From Myxococcaceae bacterium (GTDB taxonomy: Bacteria; Myxococcota; Myxococcia; Myxococcales; Myxococcaceae): a stretch of DNA of 37,818 nt. This document shows, piece after piece, positions 1-8,287 of this stretch (position 1 is the first letter of the stretch; the number at the start of each line of letters is the position of its first letter). The stretch spans positions 1 through 37,818 of the forward strand of contig JALOQF010000020.1 of assembly GCA_025459425.1 (NCBI GenBank), read 5' to 3'. The notes beneath the pieces were generated by a model that saw only the letters and a program-made list of their open reading frames with translations, was not told the origin of the DNA and ran no database searches. Made by a program: the position numbers and the translations under genes.

Positions 1-1
1 C

Positions 2-2140
2 GGCGGGTTCGCTGGTGGAGGCCCCATCAGCCCCGGCGAGTCCTGCGCGAACGCGATTCCACTCTCCGTTCCTTCGACGGTGATGGGGTCGACGGTCGGT
101 GCTGCGTCGAACCACGAGTTCGTCAACGGAGCCGGTTGCCGTCGCATCGGGCCCGGCACGCCAGACAACGCCTATGCGATCACCGTCCCGCCGCTGCGAG
201 CCATCGCGGTGACCCTCACGCCCCAGAACTGGGACGCGGTCATCAACCTCGTCAGCGACCCCTCGCTCTGCGGCGTCCCCGGGAACCCTGGGCGCACGTG
301 CCTCGCCAGCGCCGACGACCCGGAGCGCGTGACGTGGTTCAACGCGAGCTCGTCACCCACGACGGTCTTCCTCGTCATCGGTGGCTTCTCGGCCGGCGGG
401 CGCGGTGGGTTCACGCTGAGCGTCGACTTCGTCGAAGGTGAGCGCTGCGAGGCGCCCATCGTCTTCGATGCGGGCGTTGCGCTCGTCAACCAGGGCTTGA
501 GCGGCTTCGCGAACGACTACACGACGCCGGGCTCGAGCTGCGCGAGCCGCGTCTTCGGGCCAGACCGCGTGTACCAGACGACCGTTCCAGCGCAGTCGGC
601 GCTGTCGGTGCAGGTGGCGCCCATCAACGCCGACACCAACATCTCCTTTGCCGTGAACGCGCCGACCTGCGCGGCGCGCCAGTGCGCGGGCACTCCAGCC
701 GACACGACCGGCATCGGCGCCATCGATCGCGGGAGCTTCTTGAACACCGCGTCGGTGCCCGTCGACGTGTGGATCGTCGTCGACTCGTCGAGCCAGGGAA
801 GCAACGCGAGCTTCACGCTCACCTCGGCGGTCGGGCCGCTCCCGCCGCCCGGCGATACCTGCGGCACGGCCACCGTGATCGGCCCCAACCAGGTGCTCCC
901 CAACGAGTCGCTCGCCGGCATGCTCGACACCGCGAGCGTCGGGCAGGGCTGCGACTTCAGGCCAGGCCCCGATCGTGTCTACGCCGTCGACGTGCCCGCG
1001 TTCAGCACGCAGTTCGCGACGGTGACACCAACCTCGCCCGGGTTCGATCCCACCTTGAGCGTCGCCGACGCGCTGACAAGCTGCTCCGCCAATCAGTGCG
1101 TCGCTGCGGCCTCGCCCGGGCCTGGCGGACGGACGGTCGCCTTCACCAACCAGTCGGTCGTCACCCGACGCTACTACCTCATCGTCGATGCCTTCGTGGC
1201 GAACGGGGCGCCGACGTCGTTCTCGCTCTCGACGAGCAACGGCGTGGTGTTCGACGGTGGTTCGGACGCTGGCTTCGATGCCGGGGTGAGCTTCCCCGAC
1301 GCAGGACCTCTCGATGGTGGAAGCGCTCCGCTGGGAGAGACCTGCGCGGCTCCGGAGCCGCTCGTGCTCGCCGCTCCCGTGCTGGTGCCGCTCGGCGTGT
1401 CGACCAACGACACCACGCCCCTGTCGGGCTCGTGCAACTTCGGCCCCGGCGGAGACCGCATGTTCAGCGTGACGATTCCCAGCGGGCAGCGGCTCACCGT
1501 CACCGCGAGTCCCCAGGCGCCCTTCGATCTCACGCTCTCGTCGGCGCCGGGCACGGGCGCGTGCGCCATGGGGCTGTGCACCCAGTCGGTCCAGAACACC
1601 GGCATCGGTGGCACCGAGACGATCATCGTCGACAACCCGCTGGCCGCGGACACCACCGTGGTCATCATCATCGACTCGTTGACGCCGATGTCCGGGCAGG
1701 TGGGCCTCTTCGCGACCCTCGCGCCCTTCGTCGGTCAACCTGGCGACACCTGCCAGGCGCCCATTCCGGTGATGGCGCCGCAGACGTTGGTGGGCCTGAC
1801 GACCCAGGGGCTGACGCGCGACTACGTGCTCTCGGGTGGGGCATGCCGCGGTCCGATGGGGCCCGAGGCCGTCTTCTCGCTCACCGTCGGGCCGGGGCAG
1901 ACGCTCTCGGTCACGGTGAACTCGATGGCCGACGCCGTGGTGAACGTGCTCTCGGGCCCTGCCGCGACGTGTGGCCTGCAGGGGTGCCTCGCGGGGGCCG
2001 ACGCCACCGCCACCGGCACCGAGACCGTCACCTGGGTCAACGCCACAGGCACCGCGCAGACCGTCTTCGTGGCGGTGGGGCGCTTCGGCATGGCGCCGCC
2101 GCCCATGCAGTACGACGTCTCGTTCTCCCTCTTGCCGTGA
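2..2140 (+). CDS. Secreted multi-module Cys-containing protein (5'-partial)
   Basis: The frame is open from the left edge, so the true start lies outside; 712 residues are visible. At least five modules of roughly 135-160 residues each begin with G-[DE]-x-C (near nt 35, 437, 851, 1333 and 1741). Most then show a Cys, a G-P-[DE]-x-V-[YF] stretch, alternating beta-strand residues and a C-x-x-x-x-C pair. I read this as a tandem beta-sandwich protein resembling bacterial pre-peptidase C-terminal (PPC) domains, probably at or outside the cell surface; this is inference from the residue pattern. A low-complexity linker rich in DAG and DGG separates the third and fourth modules (about nt 1254-1325). 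There is no C-terminal sorting signal; it ends after a predicted beta-strand. Enzymatic function is unknown. Confidence in the reading frame is high because codon bias and repeat structure persist to the stop. Confidence 0.85.
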   Translation, partial: GGFAGGGPISPGESCANAIPLSVPSTVMGSTVGAASNHEFVNGAGCRRIGPGTPDNAYAITVPPLRAIAVTLTPQNWDAVINLVSDPSLCGVPGNPGRTCLASADDPERVTWFNASSSPTTVFLVIGGFSAGGRGGFTLSVDFVEGERCEAPIVFDAGVALVNQGLSGFANDYTTPGSSCASRVFGPDRVYQTTVPAQSALSVQVAPINADTNISFAVNAPTCAARQCAGTPADTTGIGAIDRGSFLNTASVPVDVWIVVDSSSQGSNASFTLTSAVGPLPPPGDTCGTATVIGPNQVLPNESLAGMLDTASVGQGCDFRPGPDRVYAVDVPAFSTQFATVTPTSPGFDPTLSVADALTSCSANQCVAAASPGPGGRTVAFTNQSVVTRRYYLIVDAFVANGAPTSFSLSTSNGVVFDGGSDAGFDAGVSFPDAGPLDGGSAPLGETCAAPEPLVLAAPVLVPLGVSTNDTTPLSGSCNFGPGGDRMFSVTIPSGQRLTVTASPQAPFDLTLSSAPGTGACAMGLCTQSVQNTGIGGTETIIVDNPLAADTTVVIIIDSLTPMSGQVGLFATLAPFVGQPGDTCQAPIPVMAPQTLVGLTTQGLTRDYVLSGGACRGPMGPEAVFSLTVGPGQTLSVTVNSMADAVVNVLSGPAATCGLQGCLAGADATATGTETVTWVNATGTAQTVFVAVGRFGMAPPPMQYDVSFSLLP

Positions 2141-2205
2141 GGCCCTGTCGTGACGTCGAGGCGCATGGGCGTGCGTCGGGCGAGGGCCCGCCGTATGGTG
2201 CCTCC

Positions 2206-2796
2206 ATGATCCGGTGGACTCTGGCAGGGGCTCTCGCGGCGGCGCTCCCCGCGTTCGCGACCACGCTCATCGCGATGGACGTGCCCGCGTTGACGAAGGC
2301 CGCCGACGTGGTGGTGCGGGGCACGGTGGTGCGGGTCGAGGCGCGGTGGACGATGGACCGGTCGCGCATCGTCACCGACAACGAGATCCTCGTCGCGCAG
2401 ACCTACAAGGGCAACGTCACCGCGAAGACGGTGGTGGCGATGCAGCCCGGCGGCGTGGTGGGCGAGCTCGGCCAGAAGGTGCACGGCGCGGCCACGTTCG
2501 CGCTGGGCGACGAGGTGGTGGTGTTCCTCGAGCGGCGCGGAGACCGCTTCACGGTGGTGGGCCTCGCGCAGGGGCGCCTCGTCGTCGACCGCGCCGGCGC
2601 CGAGGCGGTCGTTCGTGGCGGCGAAGAAGAGCTCTTCCTCGTCGACGCGAAGACGCACCAGCCAGTGAAGGCGCCCATCGAGCCGATGCGCCTTGCTCGC
2701 CTCGAAGCCCTGGTGCGCGAGAGCCTGCCGGCCGTCAGCCCGGAGCCGCTCTCACCGAAGGGCCCGCTCTCGCCGCAGCCGGTGAAGACGCCGTGA
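2206..2796 (+). CDS. Exported hypothetical protein preceding metalloproteases
   Basis: A 196-residue protein with an N-terminal signal peptide (MIRWTLAGALAAALPAFA). The mature part follows a pattern I have seen in exported proteins of Myxococcota: a 'DVVVRGTV' strand, then 'YKG', 'PGGVVGE', 'FALGDEVVVFL' and 'VVGLAQGRLVV'. It is probably a compact beta-rich domain; no catalytic residues are apparent. The C-terminus is a Pro/Ser-rich tail. The stop overlaps the GTG start of the downstream metalloprotease (GTGA), so the two are probably translationally coupled. That suggests a role linked to the proteases, perhaps as partner, inhibitor or chaperone; this is inference from position only. The ATG at 2206 was chosen because the signal peptide begins there. 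A TATGGT hexamer lies 12 nt upstream. Confidence 0.85.
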   Translation: MIRWTLAGALAAALPAFATTLIAMDVPALTKAADVVVRGTVVRVEARWTMDRSRIVTDNEILVAQTYKGNVTAKTVVAMQPGGVVGELGQKVHGAATFALGDEVVVFLERRGDRFTVVGLAQGRLVVDRAGAEAVVRGGEEELFLVDAKTHQPVKAPIEPMRLARLEALVRESLPAVSPEPLSPKGPLSPQPVKTP

Positions 2797-3650
2797 TCGC
2801 CGTCCTCGTCGTCAGCCTCGTCTCGAGTCAGGCCTACGCGCGCAGCCGCGCCACGGAAGGCGACACGAAGACCCAGTGCCTGTGGTGGAAGGAGCGCACC
2901 GTCATCACCTGGCGCCAGTCGACGCTGGGCAGCCAGCGCACGCCGGGCGAGTCCGAGTTCGCAGCCGTCGAGGCCTCGTTCGCGGCCTGGCAAGAGGTCC
3001 TCTCGAGCTGCGGCAGCCTGTCGTTCGAGCAGGGCCCGCGAAGCACCTCGAGGCTCGCGGAGTATGCCGAGCGAGGCGCCAACGAGAACCTCGTGCTGTT
3101 CCGCGAGCAGCGGTGCAACGAGGTCGCGCCCCGGCAAGATCCCTGCTTCTCCGACGGCTCGTGTGGCAACAAGTACGACTGTTGGCAGTTCAGCGAGAGC
3201 GCCATCGGCATCACCACCACCAGCTTCGACCCGCGCACCGGGAAGATCCTCGACTCGGACATCGAGCTCAACGGCCCGGCCTATCTGTTCACCACCGTCG
3301 ACGCGCCGCCGTGCGTGCGTGGCGCCGAGAGCGTCGCCTGCGTGGCTGCCGACGTTCGCAACACGATGACGCACGAGATCGGTCACCTGCTCGGCCTCGC
3401 CCACATCGACGAGGCCACCTCGACGATGGCGCCGAGGGCGATGACGGGTGAGACGGTGAAGCGCACCATCGACCCGGGCTCTCGGCGCTTCATCTGTGAC
3501 GTGTACGCGAAGGGTCAGCCCTCGAAGACGTGCTTCACGCTCGCGCTGGGTACCGAGTCGGCGCCGGTGGCGAAGACGGGGTGCGCCGCGGTGCCGGTGT
3601 CGTCGCTCCTGGCGGTGGCGCTGGTGCTCGTGCGGCGGCGGAGGCGCTAG
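2793..3650 (+). CDS. Matrixin-like zinc metalloprotease with MYXO-CTERM tail
   Basis: A 285-residue secreted protein starting at a GTG that overlaps the previous stop. A short signal peptide is followed by a metzincin catalytic domain. The zinc motif HEIGHLLGLAH is at residues 194-204 (H194, E195, H198, H204), and a downstream S-T-M-A-P around residues 210-214 is the likely Met-turn. Several paired cysteines (C-N-E...D-P-C-F...S-C-G-N-K-Y-D-C) suggest disulfides. The end has Gly-Cys, a hydrophobic stretch and a five-Arg cluster, matching MYXO-CTERM signals thought to be cut by a myxosortase and to leave the protein at the cell surface. It is similar throughout to the next gene, indicating tandem duplication. 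The substrate is unknown. Confidence 0.9.
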   Translation: MIAVLVVSLVSSQAYARSRATEGDTKTQCLWWKERTVITWRQSTLGSQRTPGESEFAAVEASFAAWQEVLSSCGSLSFEQGPRSTSRLAEYAERGANENLVLFREQRCNEVAPRQDPCFSDGSCGNKYDCWQFSESAIGITTTSFDPRTGKILDSDIELNGPAYLFTTVDAPPCVRGAESVACVAADVRNTMTHEIGHLLGLAHIDEATSTMAPRAMTGETVKRTIDPGSRRFICDVYAKGQPSKTCFTLALGTESAPVAKTGCAAVPVSSLLAVALVLVRRRRR

Positions 3651-3653
3651 GCA

Positions 3654-4568
3654 GTGCGCTGCGCAGGGCTCGCGCTCGGGCTGTTGGCGTCGACGGCGCT
3701 GGCCCAGCCCTACCTGCGCACCCGTGCGCTCTCGAACACCGGCAACTCGGAGCTGTGCGTCACCTGGAGCGTGCGCCAGCTCACCTACCGGCAAGACACC
3801 GCGGGCAGCTCGCGCACGCCCGTCGAGGCCGAGTTCACCGCCATCGACAACGCGTTCGCCGCCTGGCAGGCGCTCGCGCGCGGGTGCTCCGACTTCGAGT
3901 TCGTGCGGGGCCCGCGCATCGCCGACGCCGGCGTGGGGAAGGGCACCGGAGACGACAACGTCATCATCTTTCGCGAGGAGAACTGCCGCGACGTGGTGCC
4001 GCTGGCCGACCCGTGTCAGACCGACTCGAGCTGCGGCAACAAGCACCGCTGCTGGGAGCACGGCGACGCCACCATCGCGCTCACCACCTCGACGTACTCG
4101 ACGCGCACCGGCGTCGTCTTCGACTCGGACATCGAGTTCAACGCGGGCAAGTCGGCCGACGGCACGCGCTTCCTCTTCACCACCATCAGCTCGCCGCCGT
4201 GCAGCGAAGGCATGGAGACGCCGTTCTGCACGGCCTACGACATCCAGAACACGGCGACGCACGAGATCGGCCACATGGTGGGGTTCGATCACGTGAGCGA
4301 GCCCAGCTCGACGATGGCGCCGACCGCGCCGCTGGCGGACTTGCAGAAGCGCGTCATCGACCCCGGCACCGCGTCGGGCTTCTGTGGCACCTACCCCCGC
4401 GGCAAGCCGCCGGTGCCCTGTGACGAGCTCGCGCAGCTCAAGAGCCGCATCACGGCGCGCAACACCGGCACGCTCGGGTGCACGTGCGAAGGCGCGCGCG
4501 GGGCGGTGGCGCTCCAGCTCGTCGGGCTCTGGGCCCTGCGTCGGCGGAGGCGGAGCCAGGCACGGTGA
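3654..4568 (+). CDS. Matrixin-like zinc metalloprotease, paralogue of upstream gene
   Basis: A 304-residue paralogue of the preceding protease. It has a signal peptide ending near ALAQ. The metzincin motif HEIGHMVGFDH is at residues 203-213 (H203, E204, H207, H213), with a Met-turn candidate S-S-T-M-A-P around M221. Conserved blocks shared with the neighbour include D-S-D-I-E-[LF]-N, S-C-G-N-K and R-x-I-D-P-G. The C-terminal signal is atypical: C-T-C, a weak hydrophobic segment with a Leu/Trp core, an Arg cluster, then four further residues. Anchoring may therefore differ from its neighbour. The GTG start lies 3 bases after the upstream stop, and the stop overlaps the next gene's GTG, so the run is probably one transcript. 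Confidence 0.9.
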   Translation: MRCAGLALGLLASTALAQPYLRTRALSNTGNSELCVTWSVRQLTYRQDTAGSSRTPVEAEFTAIDNAFAAWQALARGCSDFEFVRGPRIADAGVGKGTGDDNVIIFREENCRDVVPLADPCQTDSSCGNKHRCWEHGDATIALTTSTYSTRTGVVFDSDIEFNAGKSADGTRFLFTTISSPPCSEGMETPFCTAYDIQNTATHEIGHMVGFDHVSEPSSTMAPTAPLADLQKRVIDPGTASGFCGTYPRGKPPVPCDELAQLKSRITARNTGTLGCTCEGARGAVALQLVGLWALRRRRRSQAR

Positions 4569-5254
4569 AGCTCGAGAAGGTGCTCCAGTCGCAGGGCTTC
4601 GGCTCGCGAAAGCACTGTCGCGCGTTGATCGAAGGCGGGCGGGTGCGCGTGGCGGGCCAGGGCGTCGACGACCCGGAGCGCGAGGTGACGCTCGAGGGGC
4701 TGGACGTCGAGGTCGATGGGACGTCGTGGCGCTGCCGCGAGAAGGTCTACCTGGCGCTCCACAAACCCGTCGGCGTCGAGTGCAGCCACGCGCCGTCGCA
4801 CCACGCGTCGGTGTTCTCGCTGTTGCCGTCATTCCTCGTCGAGCGCGGGGTGCAGACCGTCGGGCGCCTCGACGCGGACACGTCGGGGCTCCTGCTGTTG
4901 ACCGACGACGGCGCCTTCATTCAGCGGCACACCTCACCGAAGTGGAAGGTGCCCAAGGTGTACGAGGTGACGTGCGCCGAGCCGGTGACGGAAGCGCAGC
5001 TCGAGGCGCTTCGAGCGGGCGTCGTGCTGGCCGATGACCCGAGCCCTGCGCGTGGTGACGCCCAGGCCCTTGCGGAGCGGACGCTGAGGCTCACCATCAC
5101 CGAGGGGCGCTACCACCAGGTTCGGCGCATGCTGGCGGCGGTCGGCAACCACGTCGTCGCCCTGCATCGCACCGCCGTCGGCGAACTGTCGCTTCCCCAA
5201 GAGCTCGGCCCCGGGGCGTGGGCGCTCGTCACTCCTCTGGCGGTGGGGCGGTGA
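4565..5254 (+). CDS. rsuA: RsuA/RluB-family rRNA pseudouridine synthase
   Basis: A 229-residue cytoplasmic enzyme that isomerises a specific uridine of rRNA to pseudouridine. An S4-like RNA-binding domain occupies about residues 1-50 (KVLQSQGFGSRKHCRALI). The catalytic block GRLDADTSGLLLLT starts at residue 100, with D103 the expected catalytic Asp. A later segment G-R-Y-H-Q-V-R-R-M is the conserved RsuA/RluB C-terminal signature. The length is close to E. coli RsuA (231 residues), which modifies 16S U516, so RsuA is the best guess; RluB/E/F specificity cannot be excluded from sequence alone. The GTG start overlaps the stop of the protease gene (GTGA), an odd coupling of a housekeeping enzyme to secreted proteases. 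The 3' end overlaps the convergent Uma2 gene by 26 bases. Confidence 0.9.
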   Translation: MKLEKVLQSQGFGSRKHCRALIEGGRVRVAGQGVDDPEREVTLEGLDVEVDGTSWRCREKVYLALHKPVGVECSHAPSHHASVFSLLPSFLVERGVQTVGRLDADTSGLLLLTDDGAFIQRHTSPKWKVPKVYEVTCAEPVTEAQLEALRAGVVLADDPSPARGDAQALAERTLRLTITEGRYHQVRRMLAAVGNHVVALHRTAVGELSLPQELGPGAWALVTPLAVGR

Positions 5255-5822
5255 CGTCGAGCGCCTCGGCATCGGCGTAGAGCGCGGCGAGGTCGATGGT
5301 GGCGCCGACCGACGCGAACTCGACCGCCGTCTCGCTGAAGTCGTAGAGCTCGAACCGGCCCGAGGCGTTCCGGCGGAACACCTCGACCCGTCGTTCGGTC
5401 TGCGACACGAAGGCGAACTCCTGCAGGGCCCCGATGCGGGTGTACTGCCTGGCCTTCTCGCCGCGGTCGTACGCCTCGGTCGAGGCGCTGAGGACCTCGA
5501 TGATGAGGGTCGGGTTGGCGATCGCCTCCTCATCGTCGACGGCCCGGCGGACGGGGCCGCAGACCACCGTGACGTCGGGGTAGCACGAGAACTGGCCCTC
5601 GACGCGCCGCACCCGCGCATTCGATTCGAAGACGATGCATCGACGGCTCGCGAGCGCGTTTCCAAGGAGCCGCCCAGCGGAATGACACAACGTCGAGTGC
5701 CTGAGCGTGCCGCCCGACATCGCAAACACCTCGCCGTCGAGGAAGTCGTGCTTCTCGGCGGACCGCTCCTCGGCGGCGAGGTACTCCGGGTACGACATCT
5801 TCAGCTTCTCCGCAGCCGTCAT
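5229..5822 (-). CDS. Uma2-family (DUF820) putative endonuclease
   Basis: A 197-residue protein of the Uma2/DUF820 family, which adopts a PD-(D/E)xK restriction-endonuclease-like fold. Visible hallmarks are an N-terminal 'YLAAEERSAEKHDFLDGEV' block, Y-P-D-V (D83), the strand L-I-I-E-V-L-S (E109), and K123 in the 'YDRGEKARQY' segment. D83, E109 and K123 are the expected active-site set. The family is abundant in cyanobacteria and Myxococcota, usually as isolated genes without a methyltransferase, and its biological role is poorly defined. That is also the situation here. The ATG at 5822 is the first start of the frame and overlaps the opposing start codon of the zinc-ribbon gene. Confidence 0.88.
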   Translation of the reverse strand: MTAAEKLKMSYPEYLAAEERSAEKHDFLDGEVFAMSGGTLRHSTLCHSAGRLLGNALASRRCIVFESNARVRRVEGQFSCYPDVTVVCGPVRRAVDDEEAIANPTLIIEVLSASTEAYDRGEKARQYTRIGALQEFAFVSQTERRVEVFRRNASGRFELYDFSETAVEFASVGATIDLAALYADAEALDVTAPPPEE

Positions 5823-6141
5823 GGCGACGGTTGTACTTCATCTCGGCTCCGTGGTTTCAGCCCCTCCCGTGGCTCCTGGCCCCCGTACCTGCGCGCATTG
5901 CGAGCGGCCCATCGCGCCCACCGAGACCTGGTACCGCTTCGCCCTCGTCCTCCAGGGGGAAGCCGAGGTGCTCGACCCGACCGGCGCCGCCGATGAGCCA
6001 GAGGATCTCCTGGCCCAGCTCGAGGCGTTCGACCCGGCCGAGCTCGAGGCCCAGGTGCACGAGGAGCAGTCGGGCGTGCTCTGCGCGGCCTGTCGAGCCG
6101 AGCTGCGCGCGTTCCTGGGGCTGCGCTTTCGCGTGCAATAA
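5821..6141 (+). CDS. Small zinc-ribbon-like hypothetical protein
   Basis: A 106-residue protein with two Cys pairs, C24-x-x-C27 and C88-x-x-C91, that probably form one zinc ribbon. An acidic insert lies between them (about residues 47-82: E-P-E-D-L-L-A-Q-L-E and following). There is no signal peptide or membrane segment, so it is probably cytoplasmic. Function is unknown. The ATG at 5821 overlaps the divergent start codon of the Uma2 gene, so a promoter would have to lie inside that gene. A GTG at 5851 in the same frame is an alternative start and would remove the overlap. The coding call rests on codon bias and conserved-looking Cys pairs. Confidence 0.7.
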   Translation: MATVVLHLGSVVSAPPVAPGPRTCAHCERPIAPTETWYRFALVLQGEAEVLDPTGAADEPEDLLAQLEAFDPAELEAQVHEEQSGVLCAACRAELRAFLGLRFRVQ

Positions 6142-6169
6142 GTGCGCGGAATCGCTCTGCCTCGGGCGG

Positions 6170-6186
6170 CAGGTCTGACAAACCTG
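6170..6186. promoter_or_regulatory. Dyad upstream of TonB-dependent receptor
   Basis: CAGGT and ACCTG form perfect 5-bp inverted arms around a 7-nt spacer, 40-56 nt before the receptor ATG. It could be a regulator site for the uptake genes. It does not resemble the AT-rich Fur consensus. A chance dyad of this size is quite possible in GC-rich DNA. Confidence 0.25.
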
Positions 6187-6225
6187 TGATGGGCGGCGGG
6201 CCGCAGTCCGCTACACCCTTTCTCG

Positions 6226-8286
6226 ATGCTCGCTGCAGTGGTCGCGCTCGTGTTGGCCCAGTCACCCGACGTCGTCGATGCCGGGGAGGCCGTCGTTTCA
6301 TCCGTGGTGGCGAGCGACGCTGATGCTGGCGTGGCCGGCGCTGGCGCCACCCCGAACGACGTGAAGGACGCCGGCGCCGACGACGAGCCCGATCGCCGGC
6401 TGCAGACGGTGGTGACGGGCTCGCGCACGGAGCGCAAGCTGCAGGACGTGGTGGTGCCCACCGAGGTCATCACCCGCACGCAGATCGAGCAGCTCGGCGT
6501 GCGCGATCTCGGCCAGCTGCTGCAGCAGCACCCCGGCGTCGAGATGGTCTACACGAACCGCGGCGTCGGCATCCGCCTCCAGGGCCTCGACCCCGAGTAC
6601 GTGCTGGTGCTGATCGACGGCCAGCGCGTCGCCGGCCGCGCCGGCACCATCACCGACGTGACGCGGTTCTCGCTGCGCGATCTCGAGCGCGTCGAGATCG
6701 TCAAGGGGCCGGCGGCGGCGCTGTACGGCGCTGACGCGGTCGGCGGCGTGATCAACCTCATCACCCGACGGCCACAGCGCGAGCTCGAGCTGTCCCTGCG
6801 CGCGATGGGCGGCGGCTTCCAGAACGGGTCGCGCGACGTGCCGCTGGGCTCCGAGGCCGACGTGCGCGCCCACGTGGGGTCGAAGCTCGGGCCCTTCGAG
6901 CTGCGCGGCGGCGCCGGTTTTCGTCACCGCAGCCCGTTCGATCGCAACCCCGACAACGTGGCCGACAACGGGCCCGGTATTCGGCGCTTCGACTACGACG
7001 TCGATCTCTCGTGGAACCCCAGCGACGCGGTGCGCGTGTGGAGCCGCACCTCGTACGCGTGGACCGACCTGCGCGCCATCGACGAGAGCGACACCGGCGC
7101 CGTCTTCAACCGCGTGCAGCGCACCGAGAACGTCGACACCTGGCTGGGCACGCGCGCCACGCTCCCGACCGGCACGGTGCTCACGGCCCGCGGCCACTTC
7201 GGCTTCTTCAAGGACCAGTTCCTGCTCGACCAGCGCAACTCGCGAAAGCTCGACGAGTACACCCAGACGATCACCCGGCTCTTCGAGGGCTACGTGCAGG
7301 TCGACCACCGGGTGGGGAACCACCAGCTCACCGGCGGCGCCGAGGTGCTCAGCGAGAACCTCTCGAGCACGCGGCTCTCGTCGACCTTCGTGCAGCGCGG
7401 CCGCTTCGGCCTCTTCGTGCAGGACAGCTGGACGACGGGCGGCAGCGGGCCGGTGAAGCTCTCGGTCGAGCCGGGCTTCCGCGCCGACATCGACAGCCAG
7501 TTCGGCGGAGCGCCCTCACCGCGGCTCGCGTTCAAGATCGACGCGGGCCAGGCCCTCACGTTCCGCGCGTCGTGGGGCCTCGGCTTCCGGCCGCCGTCGT
7601 TCAACGAGCTCTTCCTCCAGTTCTGCAACACCGGCATCGGGTACTGCGTCGCGGGCAACCCCGGCCTCATCCCCGAGCGCAGCGGCTCGGTGAACGTCGC
7701 CGTCGACTACCGCCTGCCCATCGACGGGTGGACCGTGTCGGCCAGCGCCTGGCACACGAGCCTCACCAACCTCATCAACATCACCGCCAGCGGCACGCCG
7801 AACCCCGACAACCCCACCATCTTCACCTACGAGAACGTCGCCGGCGCGTACACCCAGGGCGGTGAGGTGAACACGCGCGTCAAGGTGTCGAAGGGCGTGT
7901 CGTTCGACCTCGCCTACATGGGCCTCGACGCGAGGGACCTGACGCGGAACCGGCCCCTCGAGGGCCGCAGCAGCCACCGCGTCAACGGCGCCGTCAACGT
8001 GAAGTACCGGCCCACCGGGCTCGAGGGCGTCGTGCGCGGCACGTGGAATGGGCCGCGCAACTTCTACGTCGGCACGGGCCTTGGCTTCGCCAACGTGCTG
8101 GGCTTCGGCGAAGAGCGCGTGGTGCAAGCGCCCGGGTACTTCGACCTCGAGGTGCAGATCACCTGGGTCTTCAAGCCGTGGCTCAAGTTCTTCCTCAATG
8201 GCTACAACCTGCTCAACGCGGGTGACGCCGACTTCAACCCCCGACCGCCGCGCGGCCTGCTCGCCGGCGCCACCCTGGAGTACTGA
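6226..8286 (+). CDS. TonB-dependent outer-membrane receptor, probable haem/metal-complex uptake
   Basis: A 686-residue outer-membrane receptor that would import a ligand using TonB energy. A short signal peptide is followed by a DAG-rich spacer to about residue 55. The TonB box candidate is L-Q-T-V-V-T-G-S-R. The plug domain spans about residues 60-175, with V-L-I-D-G-Q-R-V, the conserved V-E-I-V-K-G-P-A-A-A-L-Y-G and G-G-V-I-N-L-I-T. The rest is a 22-strand-type barrel ending in an aromatic residue (Y). The segments F454-R-P-P and N478-P-G-L resemble the FRAP and NPNL boxes of haem receptors, although other receptors carry them too. The next gene, one base away, encodes a HmuY-like lipoprotein, which supports haem as ligand. 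Ligand assignment is inference; the receptor call is firm. Confidence 0.93.
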   Translation: MLAAVVALVLAQSPDVVDAGEAVVSSVVASDADAGVAGAGATPNDVKDAGADDEPDRRLQTVVTGSRTERKLQDVVVPTEVITRTQIEQLGVRDLGQLLQQHPGVEMVYTNRGVGIRLQGLDPEYVLVLIDGQRVAGRAGTITDVTRFSLRDLERVEIVKGPAAALYGADAVGGVINLITRRPQRELELSLRAMGGGFQNGSRDVPLGSEADVRAHVGSKLGPFELRGGAGFRHRSPFDRNPDNVADNGPGIRRFDYDVDLSWNPSDAVRVWSRTSYAWTDLRAIDESDTGAVFNRVQRTENVDTWLGTRATLPTGTVLTARGHFGFFKDQFLLDQRNSRKLDEYTQTITRLFEGYVQVDHRVGNHQLTGGAEVLSENLSSTRLSSTFVQRGRFGLFVQDSWTTGGSGPVKLSVEPGFRADIDSQFGGAPSPRLAFKIDAGQALTFRASWGLGFRPPSFNELFLQFCNTGIGYCVAGNPGLIPERSGSVNVAVDYRLPIDGWTVSASAWHTSLTNLINITASGTPNPDNPTIFTYENVAGAYTQGGEVNTRVKVSKGVSFDLAYMGLDARDLTRNRPLEGRSSHRVNGAVNVKYRPTGLEGVVRGTWNGPRNFYVGTGLGFANVLGFGEERVVQAPGYFDLEVQITWVFKPWLKFFLNGYNLLNAGDADFNPRPPRGLLAGATLEY

Positions 8287-8287
8287 C

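Noticed and set aside
353-1738. Long antisense frame (461 codons) across the first gene
   Set aside because: Arg/Ala/Gly-rich composition with no domain; it is the mirror frame expected from GC-rich coding DNA. The same applies to the 809-codon antisense frame at 2403-4832 and to others over lptD, the coiled-coil gene and the DAG repeats.
682-2205. Upstream extension of the gene at 2206
   Set aside because: The extension is an Arg/His-rich shadow of the previous gene; the signal peptide begins at the ATG at 2206.
6170-6225. Fur box upstream of the TonB receptor
   Set aside because: No AT-rich Fur-like 19-mer is present; only the GC-rich CAGGT/ACCTG dyad is seen.
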